NCBI GenBank assembly: GCA_017462125.1
Contig: JAFTRQ010000020.1
Location: 1-11,336 of the forward strand
Source of the DNA: Clostridia bacterium
GTDB taxonomy: Bacteria; Bacillota_A; Clostridia; Oscillospirales; CAG-272
Direction: 5' to 3'
DNA: 11,336 nt
Below are positions 1 through 6,477 of the stretch, one piece after another (position 1 is the stretch's first letter; the number at the start of each line of letters is the position of its first letter). The translations under genes were made by a program, and so were the position numbers. The notes below the pieces were generated by a model. That model had not been told where the DNA came from. It saw nothing but the letters and a program-made list of their open reading frames with translations, and searched no databases.

Positions 1-249
1 ACCGAGAAGGAAGGCGGCCGTTCTAAGCCCTTCTTCGCAGGTTACAGACCTCAGTTCTACTTCAGAACAACCGACGTTACCGGTGTTATCGAGCTTCCCG
101 CAGGCGTTGAGATGTGCCGCCCCGGCGACAACGTTGATATGACTGTTGAGCTCATCAAGCCCATCGCTTGTGAGAAGGGTCTTCGTTTCGCTATCCGTGA
201 GGGTGGTAGAACCGTTGGTTCCGGTGTCGTTTCTGAAATTATCGAATAA
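1..249 (+). CDS. tuf: Elongation factor Tu, C-terminal part (5' end outside window)
   Basis: This is the last 82 codons of EF-Tu, the GTPase that brings aminoacyl-tRNA to the ribosome. The reading frame is open from base 1 and stops with TAA at 247-249. The residues are typical of EF-Tu domain 3: a [20 protein letters not shown] stretch, then [14 protein letters not shown], and the ending [20 protein letters not shown], which contains the highly conserved GGRTVG segment near the tRNA-binding face. The GTPase domain and domain 2 lie left of the window. A strong hairpin follows about 40 bases after the stop. Nothing unusual is visible. Confidence 0.96.
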   Translation, partial: TEKEGGRSKPFFAGYRPQFYFRTTDVTGVIELPAGVEMCRPGDNVDMTVELIKPIACEKGLRFAIREGGRTVGSGVVSEIIE

Positions 250-290
250 TTTCAACGCAAAATTATAACTATAGAAATATAATTATAATA

Positions 291-320
291 AGAGCCGCGG
301 CGGATAACCGCCGCGGCTCT
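291..320 (+). terminator. Strong GC-rich hairpin after tuf, probable terminator
   Basis: A perfect 13-base-pair stem (AGAGCCGCGGCGG and its complement) closes a 4-base ATAA loop. It sits 42 bases after the tuf stop and 20 bases before the FMN riboswitch, where a terminator is expected. The run after the stem (TGAACATAGC) has no T-tract, so it is not a textbook intrinsic terminator on this strand. The AT-rich flank on the left would give a weak U-rich tail on the opposite strand. Confidence 0.6.
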
Positions 321-339
321 TGAACATAGCAATACTGTC

Positions 340-487
340 AAATTTATTTTTGGGGATTGGTGTAATTCCATACCGATGGTATGCGGCTTGCCGCAAGTCC
401 ATGAACACGTAGCGCAAATCGCAGGCGTGCCGACAAGGTGAGATTCCTTGACCGACGGTTAAAGTCCGGATGAGAAGAGATAAATTT
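340..487 (+). promoter_or_regulatory. FMN riboswitch (RFN element) aptamer
   Basis: This is an FMN-sensing aptamer in the leader of the riboflavin transporter gene. Conserved RFN blocks are present in order: GGTGTAATTCC with ATACCGATGG, then GCAAGTCCATGAACACG, then AAGGTGAGATTCCTTG, CCGAC, and AAAGTCCGGATGAGA near the 3' end. The closing P1 helix is directly visible: AAATTTATTTTT at 340-351 pairs over all 12 positions with AGAGATAAATTT at 476-487, two of the pairs being G-U. FMN binding is expected to lower ribU expression. A start codon at 470 (in GATGAGA) falls inside the conserved aptamer core and is not a gene start. Confidence 0.95.
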
Positions 488-528
488 CGATGTTTCGCGC
501 AATTTCACGCCTATATATCGTTATTTTC

Positions 529-559
529 ATCCCCCCTTATTTTGAAAGGGGATTTTTTT
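529..559 (+). terminator. Riboswitch expression platform: terminator overlapping the ribU ribosome binding site
   Basis: CCCCTT (533-538) pairs with AAGGGG (546-551) around a 7-base loop, and a run of seven T (553-559) follows after one A. A slipped register, ATCCCC (529-534) with GGGGAT (548-553), is also possible. The right arm is the only ribosome binding site for ribU (GAAAGGGG, 544-551), and the T-run is the spacer to the ATG at 560. The hairpin could therefore stop transcription and block translation. GGGGATT also occurs in the aptamer at 352-358, so the C-run could pair there instead; that antiterminator is my inference. Confidence 0.7.
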
Positions 560-1282
560 ATGCATAAACCTAATTCCAAAATATATTCTGCTCAACATCT
601 AAAAAAATTGGCCACCGCGGCACTTTTTGCCGCCATTGCATACGTGGCAATGTTTGTTACCTCCTGGATCAAGGTCGGTTTCTTGACCTTTGACGCCAAG
701 GATACTATTATTACCCTGGCAGGACTGCTGTTCGGTCCTTTATACTCATTGGCAATATCCCTTGTAGTCGCTACAATCGAGCTGATAACCGTTGGCGATA
801 CGGGATTTTACGGATTTTTTATGAATTTTCTGTCAAGCGCAGTCTTTTCTACCATCTGTGCGTTGATTTACAAATATAAAAAGAACATCAAGGGAGCGAT
901 CATCGGGCTTGTTGCGTCTGTCTTGACTATGACCGCGGTAATGCTTCTTTTCAACCTCTTTATCACACCCTTTTATATGCACGTTGAAAGGGAAGTGGTG
1001 GCATCTATGATTCCCACCCTGTTCCTGCCCTTCAATCTGACAAAGGGCACGCTTAATGCCGCGCTGGTTTTGGTGCTCTATAAACCGATCTCGCACGCAC
1101 TCAAGGCGGTCAAGGTTTTGCCGAAGACCGAGGTTGTAATCAGCGATGAAGAGGAAAAACGCGAAAAAAGAAGAAAAAACCTTATTTTCAGTCTCATCGT
1201 TACCGCTATCGGAATCGTCACCGTTGTGCTTTGCGCTGTGGTGTTCTTCGTTTTTCTCAACGGAACAATTACCTTTGAATAA
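560..1282 (+). CDS. ribU: Riboflavin ECF transporter S-component RibU, with extra C-terminal helix
   Basis: This is the membrane substrate-binding (S) component of an energy-coupling factor transporter, which takes up riboflavin with a shared EcfAA'T module that is not in this window. The FMN riboswitch upstream strongly supports the substrate. Of 240 residues, 1-185 carry the usual hydrophobic helices, with an AALFAAIAYVA first helix (20-30), a GLLFGPLYSLAISLV segment (55-69) and a PFNLTKGTLNAALVLVLYKP segment (157-176). Residues 190-206 form a charged linker (DEEEKREKRRK) and 208-233 a further hydrophobic helix, beyond the roughly 190-205 residues usual for RibU. I chose the ATG at 560 because GAAAGGGG lies 8 bases upstream; a longer reading from 470 would begin inside the riboswitch. 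The next gene starts 34 bases after the stop with no terminator between them. Confidence 0.92.
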   Translation: MHKPNSKIYSAQHLKKLATAALFAAIAYVAMFVTSWIKVGFLTFDAKDTIITLAGLLFGPLYSLAISLVVATIELITVGDTGFYGFFMNFLSSAVFSTICALIYKYKKNIKGAIIGLVASVLTMTAVMLLFNLFITPFYMHVEREVVASMIPTLFLPFNLTKGTLNAALVLVLYKPISHALKAVKVLPKTEVVISDEEEKREKRRKNLIFSLIVTAIGIVTVVLCAVVFFVFLNGTITFE

Positions 1283-1316
1283 TGTCACATCCCTCGCTTT
1301 TCATAAAGAGGGTATC

Positions 1317-2165
1317 ATGGAGCGTATAATGAATATCAAAAAAAATTTCGTTCTGCAAGCCATATTGTGGGTCGTGCAGGGCTTCATAGTAGGCATCGGC
1401 GCGATCCTGCCCGGTGTCAGCGGCGGAACCTTATGCTATGCCTTTGGAATCTACGACCAGATAATTGAAGTTCTTTCCAATCCGATTCAAGGATTGAAAA
1501 AGCATTGGAAAATGCTCATTTTCGTCGTCCTCGGTGGCGGTCTTGGTTTCGTCGGCTTTGCGGGTGTTACCAATTGGCTGTTGAATCTTAACGAGGCGGT
1601 GGTGCTCTGCGTTTTCGTCGGATTGATCGCGGGAACCCTGCCCGACATCTGGAAGGATGCGGGGAAGCAAGGCAGGGGAAAGGGCTCTTTGATTGCTCTT
1701 GTTGTCAGCTTCGTTTCCATTTCGGCGGTATTTTACGTCTTTAAAAATCTTTGGCAGCTGACGATTGCTCCAAATACCGTCGGCTGGATCCTCTGCGGTC
1801 TGCTTTGGGGCCTCAGCTTTATCATCCCCGGCTTCAGCTCCTCTACCTTGCTCCTGTTTTTCGGAATCTACGAGCAGATGTCCGCCGGCATCTCACATCT
1901 TGATTTCAAGGTTCTGATCCCTCTCGGATGCGCAATGCTGGCAACGCTTTTGCTGTTTTCAAGATTGATGAAGCTGGTGTTTGATAAATTCTACGCCATC
2001 GTGTCCCATTGCGTACTCGGATTTGTGATCGCTACAACGCTGATGATATTGCCATCCTTCATCACAGCATGGTACAATATCCTGATCTACTTGGGTTGTA
2101 TAGCAGCAGGCGGTGTGGCATCGTTTTTCTTCACGGCAGTTTGCAATAAAATCAAGCCCGAATAA
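1317..2165 (+). CDS. popT: DUF368 family polyprenyl-phosphate transporter (PopT-like)
   Basis: This is a 282-residue polytopic membrane protein of the DUF368 family. Members were recently shown to return undecaprenyl phosphate, the lipid carrier for peptidoglycan and other envelope polymers, across the cytoplasmic membrane. The family signature is clear: GAILPGVSGGTLCYAFGIYD (28-47). A related element, IIPGFSSSTLLLFFGIYEQ (169-187), lies in the second half, showing an internal duplication. Hydrophobic segments occur near 11-30, 66-88, 94-108, 124-143, 155-184, 198-215, 228-248 and 254-275. The start at 1317 has AAAGAGGG 4 bases upstream; a second ATG at 1329 (GGAG 6 bases upstream) is also possible. 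A reading from 1146 would overlap ribU heavily and is not credible. It is probably cotranscribed with ribU. The exact lipid substrate is inferred from the family. Confidence 0.85.
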   Translation: MERIMNIKKNFVLQAILWVVQGFIVGIGAILPGVSGGTLCYAFGIYDQIIEVLSNPIQGLKKHWKMLIFVVLGGGLGFVGFAGVTNWLLNLNEAVVLCVFVGLIAGTLPDIWKDAGKQGRGKGSLIALVVSFVSISAVFYVFKNLWQLTIAPNTVGWILCGLLWGLSFIIPGFSSSTLLLFFGIYEQMSAGISHLDFKVLIPLGCAMLATLLLFSRLMKLVFDKFYAIVSHCVLGFVIATTLMILPSFITAWYNILIYLGCIAAGGVASFFFTAVCNKIKPE

Positions 2166-2198
2166 TAAAACTATGCTTCAGATTGTACGCAAACCCTA

Positions 2199-2227
2199 TT
2201 GACAAAATACGATAGATATGCTACAAT
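2199..2227 (+). promoter_or_regulatory. Sigma-70/SigA-type promoter for metK
   Basis: TTGACA (2199-2204) is separated by 17 bases from TACAAT (2222-2227). A TG at 2219-2220, followed by one C, gives an extended -10. The -35 is a perfect consensus and the -10 is one base off. The predicted transcription start is near 2234, about a dozen bases before the SAM riboswitch, so the metK leader is about 187 bases long. Confidence 0.9.
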
Positions 2228-2245
2228 AATATATGGAATTGAATA

Positions 2246-2331
2246 TCTTATCAAGAGTGGTGGAGAGAGCGGCTCACAGAAACCACGGCAACCTACCTGT
2301 ATGGAAAGGTGCCAATTCCAAGCAGATAAGA
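2246..2331 (+). promoter_or_regulatory. SAM-I riboswitch (S-box) aptamer
   Basis: S-box signatures are present in order: CTTATCAAGAGTGGTGGAG, then ACCACGGCAACC, then AAGGTGCCAATTCC, and the closing AGCAGATAAG. The P1 helix pairs TCTTATC (2246-2252) with GATAAGA (2325-2331), 7 base pairs. It lies between a strong promoter and an intrinsic terminator and directly controls S-adenosylmethionine synthetase, the enzyme that makes its ligand. SAM binding is expected to stabilise P1 and so favour termination. Confidence 0.97.
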
Positions 2332-2348
2332 CACGTTACAGAGTGTAT

Positions 2349-2383
2349 AGCTCTGCTTGTTTGTCTGCAAGCAGAGCTTTTTT
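2349..2383 (+). terminator. SAM riboswitch intrinsic terminator
   Basis: AGCTCTGCTTG (2349-2359) pairs with CAAGCAGAGCT (2368-2378), 11 base pairs with an 8-base loop, and the right arm runs into a 6-T tract (2378-2383). The octamer CAAGCAGA of the right arm (2368-2375) is repeated exactly in the aptamer 3' side at 2319-2326. The left arm (TCTGCTTG, 2352-2359) can therefore pair with either copy, giving a direct antiterminator/terminator choice. Confidence 0.93.
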
Positions 2384-2420
2384 GTTGTAAAAAATAAAGA
2401 TATATAAATTGAGGTAAAAA

Positions 2421-3602
2421 ATGAAAAAAGTATTGTTTACATCCGAGTCCGTAACCGAAGGACATCCCGACAAAATTTCCGACAAAATTTCCGATGCTAT
2501 TCTCGACGCGATCCTGCGTCAGGACCCCAATTCCCGCGTTGCCTGCGAGACCTTCTGTACAACAGGTCTTGTCAGCGTAATGGGTGAGATCACAACCGAG
2601 GCATACGTTGACATTCAGACCATCGTAAGAGATACCGTTCGCGAGATCGGCTACACAAGAGCGAAGTTCGGCTTCGACTGCGACTCTTGCGCTGTCATCA
2701 GCTCTATTCATGAGCAGTCTCCCGACATTGCAATGGGCGTTGACAAGTCCTTCGAGGCAAAAGAGGGAACCGATACCGACGGTCTTGACACCGGTGCAGG
2801 CGACCAGGGTCTGATGTTTGGTTATGCTTGTGACGAGACTCCCGAGCTGATGCCCCTGCCGATCTCCTTGGCACACAAGCTTGCAAAGCAGTTGACCGCT
2901 GTCAGAAAGGACGGCACTCTCGAGTATCTCCGTCCCGACGGAAAGACTCAGGTTACCGTTGAATACCACGATGACGTTCCCGTAAGAGTGGACACCATCG
3001 TCGTTTCCTCTCAGCACAGCGATCAGGTAACGTTGGAGCAGATCAGAGCCGACGTGATCAAGCACGTGATCGATCCTATCGTTCCCGCAGACCTTATGGA
3101 TGCGGAGACCAAGATCTACGTCAACCCCACGGGCAGATTCGTAATCGGCGGCCCTGCAGGTGACACAGGTCTGACAGGCAGAAAGATCATTGTCGACACC
3201 TACGGCGGATACGCTCGTCACGGCGGCGGCGCGTTCTCCGGAAAGGACCCCACAAAGGTTGACCGTTCCGCTTGCTACGCGGCTCGTTACATCGCAAAGA
3301 ACGTTGTTGCGGCAGGACTTGCAAAGAAGTGCGAGGTGCAGGTTGCTTACGCGATCGGCGTTGCGCGCCCCGTATCGGTTATGATCGACACCTTTGGCAC
3401 CGCTGTTGTTGATGAAGAAAAGATCAGCAAGGCAGTTACAGAGCTTGTTGACCTCCGTCCCGCGGCGATCATCCGTGACTTTGATCTGCGCAAGCCTATC
3501 TACTGTGAGCTTGCGGCATACGGCCATATGGGCAGAGAAGACCTCGACGTCGCTTGGGAAAGACGCGACCTCGCGGAGAAGCTGAAGAAATTGTGCAAAT
3601 AA
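2421..3602 (+). CDS. metK: S-adenosylmethionine synthetase
   Basis: Methionine adenosyltransferase makes S-adenosylmethionine from ATP and methionine in the cytoplasm. The 393 residues match the usual length of about 380-400. Visible motifs are [10 protein letters not shown] near the N terminus (GHPDK at 14-18, ATP and magnesium contacts), signature 1 [12 protein letters not shown] (125-136), and signature 2 [16 protein letters not shown] (268-283, glycine-rich loop with lysine). The start at 2421 has GAGG 6 bases upstream. The gene has its own promoter and SAM-I riboswitch, so it is under feedback control by its product. It appears to be monocistronic, because long non-coding DNA with a palindrome follows the stop. 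Confidence 0.99.
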   Translation: MKKVLFTSESVTEGHPDKISDKISDAILDAILRQDPNSRVACETFCTTGLVSVMGEITTEAYVDIQTIVRDTVREIGYTRAKFGFDCDSCAVISSIHEQSPDIAMGVDKSFEAKEGTDTDGLDTGAGDQGLMFGYACDETPELMPLPISLAHKLAKQLTAVRKDGTLEYLRPDGKTQVTVEYHDDVPVRVDTIVVSSQHSDQVTLEQIRADVIKHVIDPIVPADLMDAETKIYVNPTGRFVIGGPAGDTGLTGRKIIVDTYGGYARHGGGAFSGKDPTKVDRSACYAARYIAKNVVAAGLAKKCEVQVAYAIGVARPVSVMIDTFGTAVVDEEKISKAVTELVDLRPAAIIRDFDLRKPIYCELAAYGHMGREDLDVAWERRDLAEKLKKLCK

Positions 3603-3614
3603 GAGACGCGCTTT

Positions 3615-3640
3615 GGGGAACTTTTTGAAAAAAGTTCCCC
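3615..3640 (+). terminator. Perfect palindromic hairpin after metK, possible terminator
   Basis: GGGGAACTTTTT (3615-3626) and AAAAAGTTCCCC (3629-3640) are perfect complements separated by only GA, a 26-base palindrome starting 12 bases after the metK stop. The position suggests transcription termination or 3'-end protection of metK mRNA. There is no T-tract after the stem, so termination is uncertain. The right arm is also the beginning of the first copy of a 103-base tandem repeat. Similar GGGGAACTTTTT / AAGTTCCCC elements are, to my recollection, common between genes in Clostridia. Confidence 0.5.
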
Positions 3641-3829
3641 AAACCCCTCAAAAACTTTCCTAAAGAAATTTATTTCGCAATGAACACATCTTCCCTCACC
3701 GTACATCCTTTATAAAAACCTTTATATTTGAAAAAAGTTCCCCAAACCCCTCAAAAAACTTCTTAAAGAAACAAATTGTTTAATGAACGCTTTTCCCCTC
3801 GCCGCATATCCTTTATAAAAAACCTTATA
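3624..3829. repeat. Two tandem copies of a 103-base repeat
   Basis: Copy 1 is 3624-3726 and copy 2 is 3727-3829, the same length and directly adjacent. The first 31 bases are identical (beginning TTTGAAAAAAGTTCCCC), the middle diverges, and both end in a TCCTTTATAAAAA-type segment followed by ACC(T)TTATA. By hand alignment roughly 80-85% of positions agree. Neither copy contains a credible coding sequence. Copy 1 supplies the right arm of the palindrome after metK. Copy 2 supplies the left arm of the hairpin that covers the next ribosome binding site. Confidence 0.85.
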
Positions 3830-3834
3830 AAGGA
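3809..3834 (+). promoter_or_regulatory. Hairpin covering the ribosome binding site of the 107-residue gene
   Basis: TCCTTTATAA (3809-3818) is a perfect 10-base complement of TTATAAAGGA (3825-3834), with loop AAAACC. The right arm contains AAGGA of the only ribosome binding site (AAGGAG, 3830-3835) for the ATG at 3841. The stem is AT-rich (3 GC of 10 pairs), so it could melt easily. It may act as a translational brake or thermosensor, but this is inference from complementarity alone. Confidence 0.55.
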
Positions 3835-3840
3835 GTCATT

Positions 3841-4164
3841 ATGCATCTATCCCTTCAAATCATCCTTGCGGCGCTGGTCATTATGGGGGCTTACTTTTTA
3901 TTGAAAATAATCTCATCTCTGATCTTCGCAAGTAAGCATATTGCGGCGGCCGTTATGATCGAGAGAAAGGAACAGCTCCGTGAGCTGGATCTTTTACTTG
4001 ATGAAGCTTCATCCGCGCTGTTGGCGACCCGTCGCCGCAGAATTGCGGTTTTTGTCCCCGATGAGATATGGAAAAGCTGTGACGACAGCAGCAAAAGTCT
4101 CGCCAAGGAGTTGACCGATCACCTTGGCGCAGAATTTTATATAATCGGTTCAACGGATCCGTGA
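3841..4164 (+). CDS. Small single-pass membrane protein of unknown function
   Basis: I do not recognise this 107-residue protein. Residues 7-30 form one hydrophobic helix (LQIILAALVIMGAYFLLKII and following), without a cleavable-signal pattern. Residues 40-68 are charged and probably helical (ERKEQLRELDLLLDE, then the basic cluster TRRRR at 63-67). Residues 68-107 look like a small alternating beta/alpha unit (IAVFVPDEIW, SKSLAKELTDHL, AEFYIIGS). By the positive-inside rule the C-terminal part is probably cytoplasmic. The ATG has AAGGAG 5 bases upstream, inside a hairpin. The gap to recD2 is 40 bases with no terminator, so the two are probably cotranscribed. Coding support is the good start site, lack of overlap and plausible composition; the role is unknown. 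Confidence 0.75.
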   Translation: MHLSLQIILAALVIMGAYFLLKIISSLIFASKHIAAAVMIERKEQLRELDLLLDEASSALLATRRRRIAVFVPDEIWKSCDDSSKSLAKELTDHLGAEFYIIGSTDP

Positions 4165-4204
4165 TCCGCAAAAAACAAAAATTTGAAAAAAAGGAGGCCG
4201 TCTT

Positions 4205-6460
4205 ATGGGCGAGGAGCAAAAAAACCTGTTCGGTGATATCATCCCCGAGGAAAACGAAAAGCTGGTCAAGCTCTCGGGCAGTATCGAGCATATTATATAC
4301 GCCAATGAGGAAAACGGATATATGGTCTGTGATCTCGGAACCGATGACGACGACCTCATAACGATAACGGGTGTGATGCCATACGTTGGCGAAGGCGACT
4401 CTCTGATCGTTTACGGCGAGTGGAAGCACAACCCAAAATACGGTAGGCAATTCGTCGTTTCTCAGTACGAGCGCTATATGCCTGCCAATGCCAGCGCGAT
4501 CCTGCGCTATCTTTCCTCGGGCGCGATTAAAGGTATCGGTAAAAAAACCGCGCTCAAGATCGTGGAGGAATACGGAGACAACACGCTGGAGGTCTTGGAG
4601 AATCACCCCGATTGGCTCTCCGACATTCCCGGCATCAGCCTGAAAAAAGCCAAGCAGATCTGTGAGGATTTCAAGGCGAAAGCGGGAATTCGCTCTGCAA
4701 TGCTGTTTTTCCGTGACTTTTTTGGCGCGGCAACTACGGTCAAGATCTACAAACGGTGGGGCTCTGCCTCTATTGACATTGCCAAAAACAACCCCTACAG
4801 GCTTTGCGACGAGATCGAGGGCATCGGCTTTGAGCGAGCAGACAGCATGGCGATGAAGCTTGGACTTGAGCGCAACTCGGGAGCAAGGCTGGTCAGCGGT
4901 GTTGCGCACGTTTTGCGTTACAACGCTGCGCAAAACGGACACGTTTGCCTGCCCAGAGAAAAGCTGATCAAGGCTTCGGCTTCTCTTCTCGGCGCAGACC
5001 CCGACAGCATCGATGAGATCATTGACGACATGATCGCAATGGGCAGACTTAAATATTCGCTTTTTGGCGACACGGTCTATCTCTACGACAGATTTGCCTA
5101 TGATTGCGAGACCTATATTGCCGAAAAGCTGGATCTGCTCGACAGATTTTGCCCTGCGGTCAGTACCGAGGATTCCAACGTGCTGATCGAAAACGAGGAG
5201 CGAAAAAACGGATTCACCTATGCGATGATGCAGAAAAAAGCGATCGTTGGCGCGCTTGAAAACGGCGTTATGCTTCTGACGGGTGGCCCCGGTACGGGTA
5301 AAACCACCATCGTCAAGGCGCTTCTTCACATTTTCAGCAGTATGGATATGAAGGTTGCTCTGGCGGCTCCCACGGGACGCGCGGCAAAGCGGCTTTCCGA
5401 ATCCACCTCCCACGAGGCAAAAACGATCCACAGACTTTTGGAATTTGAATACGCCACAGAGGACGGTGACCGTCCCGGATTCCGCAGAAATGAAAACGAC
5501 CTCTTGGAGGAAAACGTAATCATTGTGGACGAATCCTCTATGATCGATAATATTTTGATGTGCAGTCTTTTGAAGGCTGTCAAGCCCGGCGCGCGCGTGA
5601 TCCTGATCGGAGATGCCGATCAGCTTCCAAGCGTTGGCGCGGGAAACGTGTTGCGCGATCTGCTTGATTGCGGCAGATTTGCCACCGTAAGGCTGGATGA
5701 GATCTTCCGTCAGGCGCAGGAATCCCTGATCGTTACCAACGCGCATATGATCAACCACGGTCAGCTTCCGAGACTTGACGTGAAGGATAACGATTTCTTC
5801 TTTCTCCCGCGCAATACCGATCGCGATATCGCGCTGACGGTAGCCGATCTTTACAAAAACAGGCTTCCGAAAACCTACGGCGAGCAAACCATCGCAGGTA
5901 TTCAGGTCATCACGCCCTCCAGAAAGGGAGATGCGGGAACAGACAACCTGAACGTGCTGATACAGGCATCGCTGAACCCTCCCTCCTCAAAGAAAAAGGA
6001 GCACAGGCATCGCGAGCGCATCTTCCGCGAGGGTGACAAGGTGATGCAGATCAAAAATAATTACGAGATAGATTGGACTCGCGAGGATGACAGCACGGGT
6101 ATGGGCATCTTCAACGGTGACATCGGTACTATTTTAAGGATCGATTCCTTCAACGAGTGTATGGAGATCGTTTTCGACGATCGCCACGTGACCTATGATT
6201 TCACAATGCTTGAGGAGCTTGAGCACGCTTACGCCATCACGGTACATAAGAGTCAGGGCTGTGAATATCCTATCGTGATCATTCCTCTCTACAGCGCGCC
6301 GAGTATGCTTCTGACCAGAAATCTGTTTTACACCGCCGTTACGAGAGCGCAAAGGATGGTGATCCTTGTGGGCAGAGCCGACGTGGCGCAAACGATGGTG
6401 TCAAGCTATCATACAAGCGAACGGTTTACCTGTCTTAAGCAGAGGCTGTTGACGGAGTAA
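4205..6460 (+). CDS. recD2: ATP-dependent RecD2-like DNA helicase
   Basis: This is a superfamily 1B 5'-3' DNA helicase of the stand-alone RecD2 type, found in bacteria without the need for RecBC and linked to recombination and repair. The 751 residues match the family length. The N-terminal 1-330 holds an OB-like start (SGSIEHIIYANEENGY) and helix-hairpin-helix regions (GAIKGIGKKTALKIVEEYG, 106-124; LSDIPGISLKKA, 138-149). Helicase motifs follow: Walker A GGPGTGKTT (360-368), TGRAAKRL (390-397), Walker B VDESSM (441-446), GDADQLPSVGAG (469-480), RLDEIFRQ (496-503), TVHKSQGCE (679-687) and FYTAVTRAQRM (708-718). The start at 4205 has a strong AAGGAGG 7 bases upstream. comF follows after 17 bases. 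All key residues appear intact. Confidence 0.97.
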   Translation: MGEEQKNLFGDIIPEENEKLVKLSGSIEHIIYANEENGYMVCDLGTDDDDLITITGVMPYVGEGDSLIVYGEWKHNPKYGRQFVVSQYERYMPANASAILRYLSSGAIKGIGKKTALKIVEEYGDNTLEVLENHPDWLSDIPGISLKKAKQICEDFKAKAGIRSAMLFFRDFFGAATTVKIYKRWGSASIDIAKNNPYRLCDEIEGIGFERADSMAMKLGLERNSGARLVSGVAHVLRYNAAQNGHVCLPREKLIKASASLLGADPDSIDEIIDDMIAMGRLKYSLFGDTVYLYDRFAYDCETYIAEKLDLLDRFCPAVSTEDSNVLIENEERKNGFTYAMMQKKAIVGALENGVMLLTGGPGTGKTTIVKALLHIFSSMDMKVALAAPTGRAAKRLSESTSHEAKTIHRLLEFEYATEDGDRPGFRRNENDLLEENVIIVDESSMIDNILMCSLLKAVKPGARVILIGDADQLPSVGAGNVLRDLLDCGRFATVRLDEIFRQAQESLIVTNAHMINHGQLPRLDVKDNDFFFLPRNTDRDIALTVADLYKNRLPKTYGEQTIAGIQVITPSRKGDAGTDNLNVLIQASLNPPSSKKKEHRHRERIFREGDKVMQIKNNYEIDWTREDDSTGMGIFNGDIGTILRIDSFNECMEIVFDDRHVTYDFTMLEELEHAYAITVHKSQGCEYPIVIIPLYSAPSMLLTRNLFYTAVTRAQRMVILVGRADVAQTMVSSYHTSERFTCLKQRLLTE

Positions 6461-6477
6461 GCATTTTAAAAATTCGG

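Noticed and set aside
251..290. Possible promoter for ribU (TATAAT-like sequences at 278-283 and 284-289)
   Set aside because: No acceptable -35 lies at the right distance, and the start would fall at or inside the hairpin at 291-320; the stretch is simply AT-rich.
470..559. 30-codon N-terminal extension of RibU
   Set aside because: The ATG at 470 is inside the conserved 3' core of the FMN aptamer; the ATG at 560 has a proper ribosome binding site.
1146..1316. 57-codon N-terminal extension of the DUF368 protein
   Set aside because: It would overlap ribU by 137 bases, and the added residues are unlike the family; 1317 has a good ribosome binding site.
2469..2492. Exact 12-base direct repeat (GACAAAATTTCC twice) in metK
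   Set aside because: It encodes DKISDKIS where the family usually has DKIADQIS, at the same length, so no insertion is involved.
2274..3527. Long open frame of 417 codons on the - strand across metK
   Set aside because: It lies wholly opposite the metK riboswitch and coding region, has no family features, and its length follows from the codon bias of metK.
3624..3829. CRISPR-like array
   Set aside because: There are only two copies, 103 bases each, directly adjacent and without spacers.
3953..5887. Open frame of 644 codons on the - strand opposite recD2
   Set aside because: It mirrors the recD2 codons, shows no recognisable domain, has no ribosome binding site I can support, and overlaps two better-supported genes.
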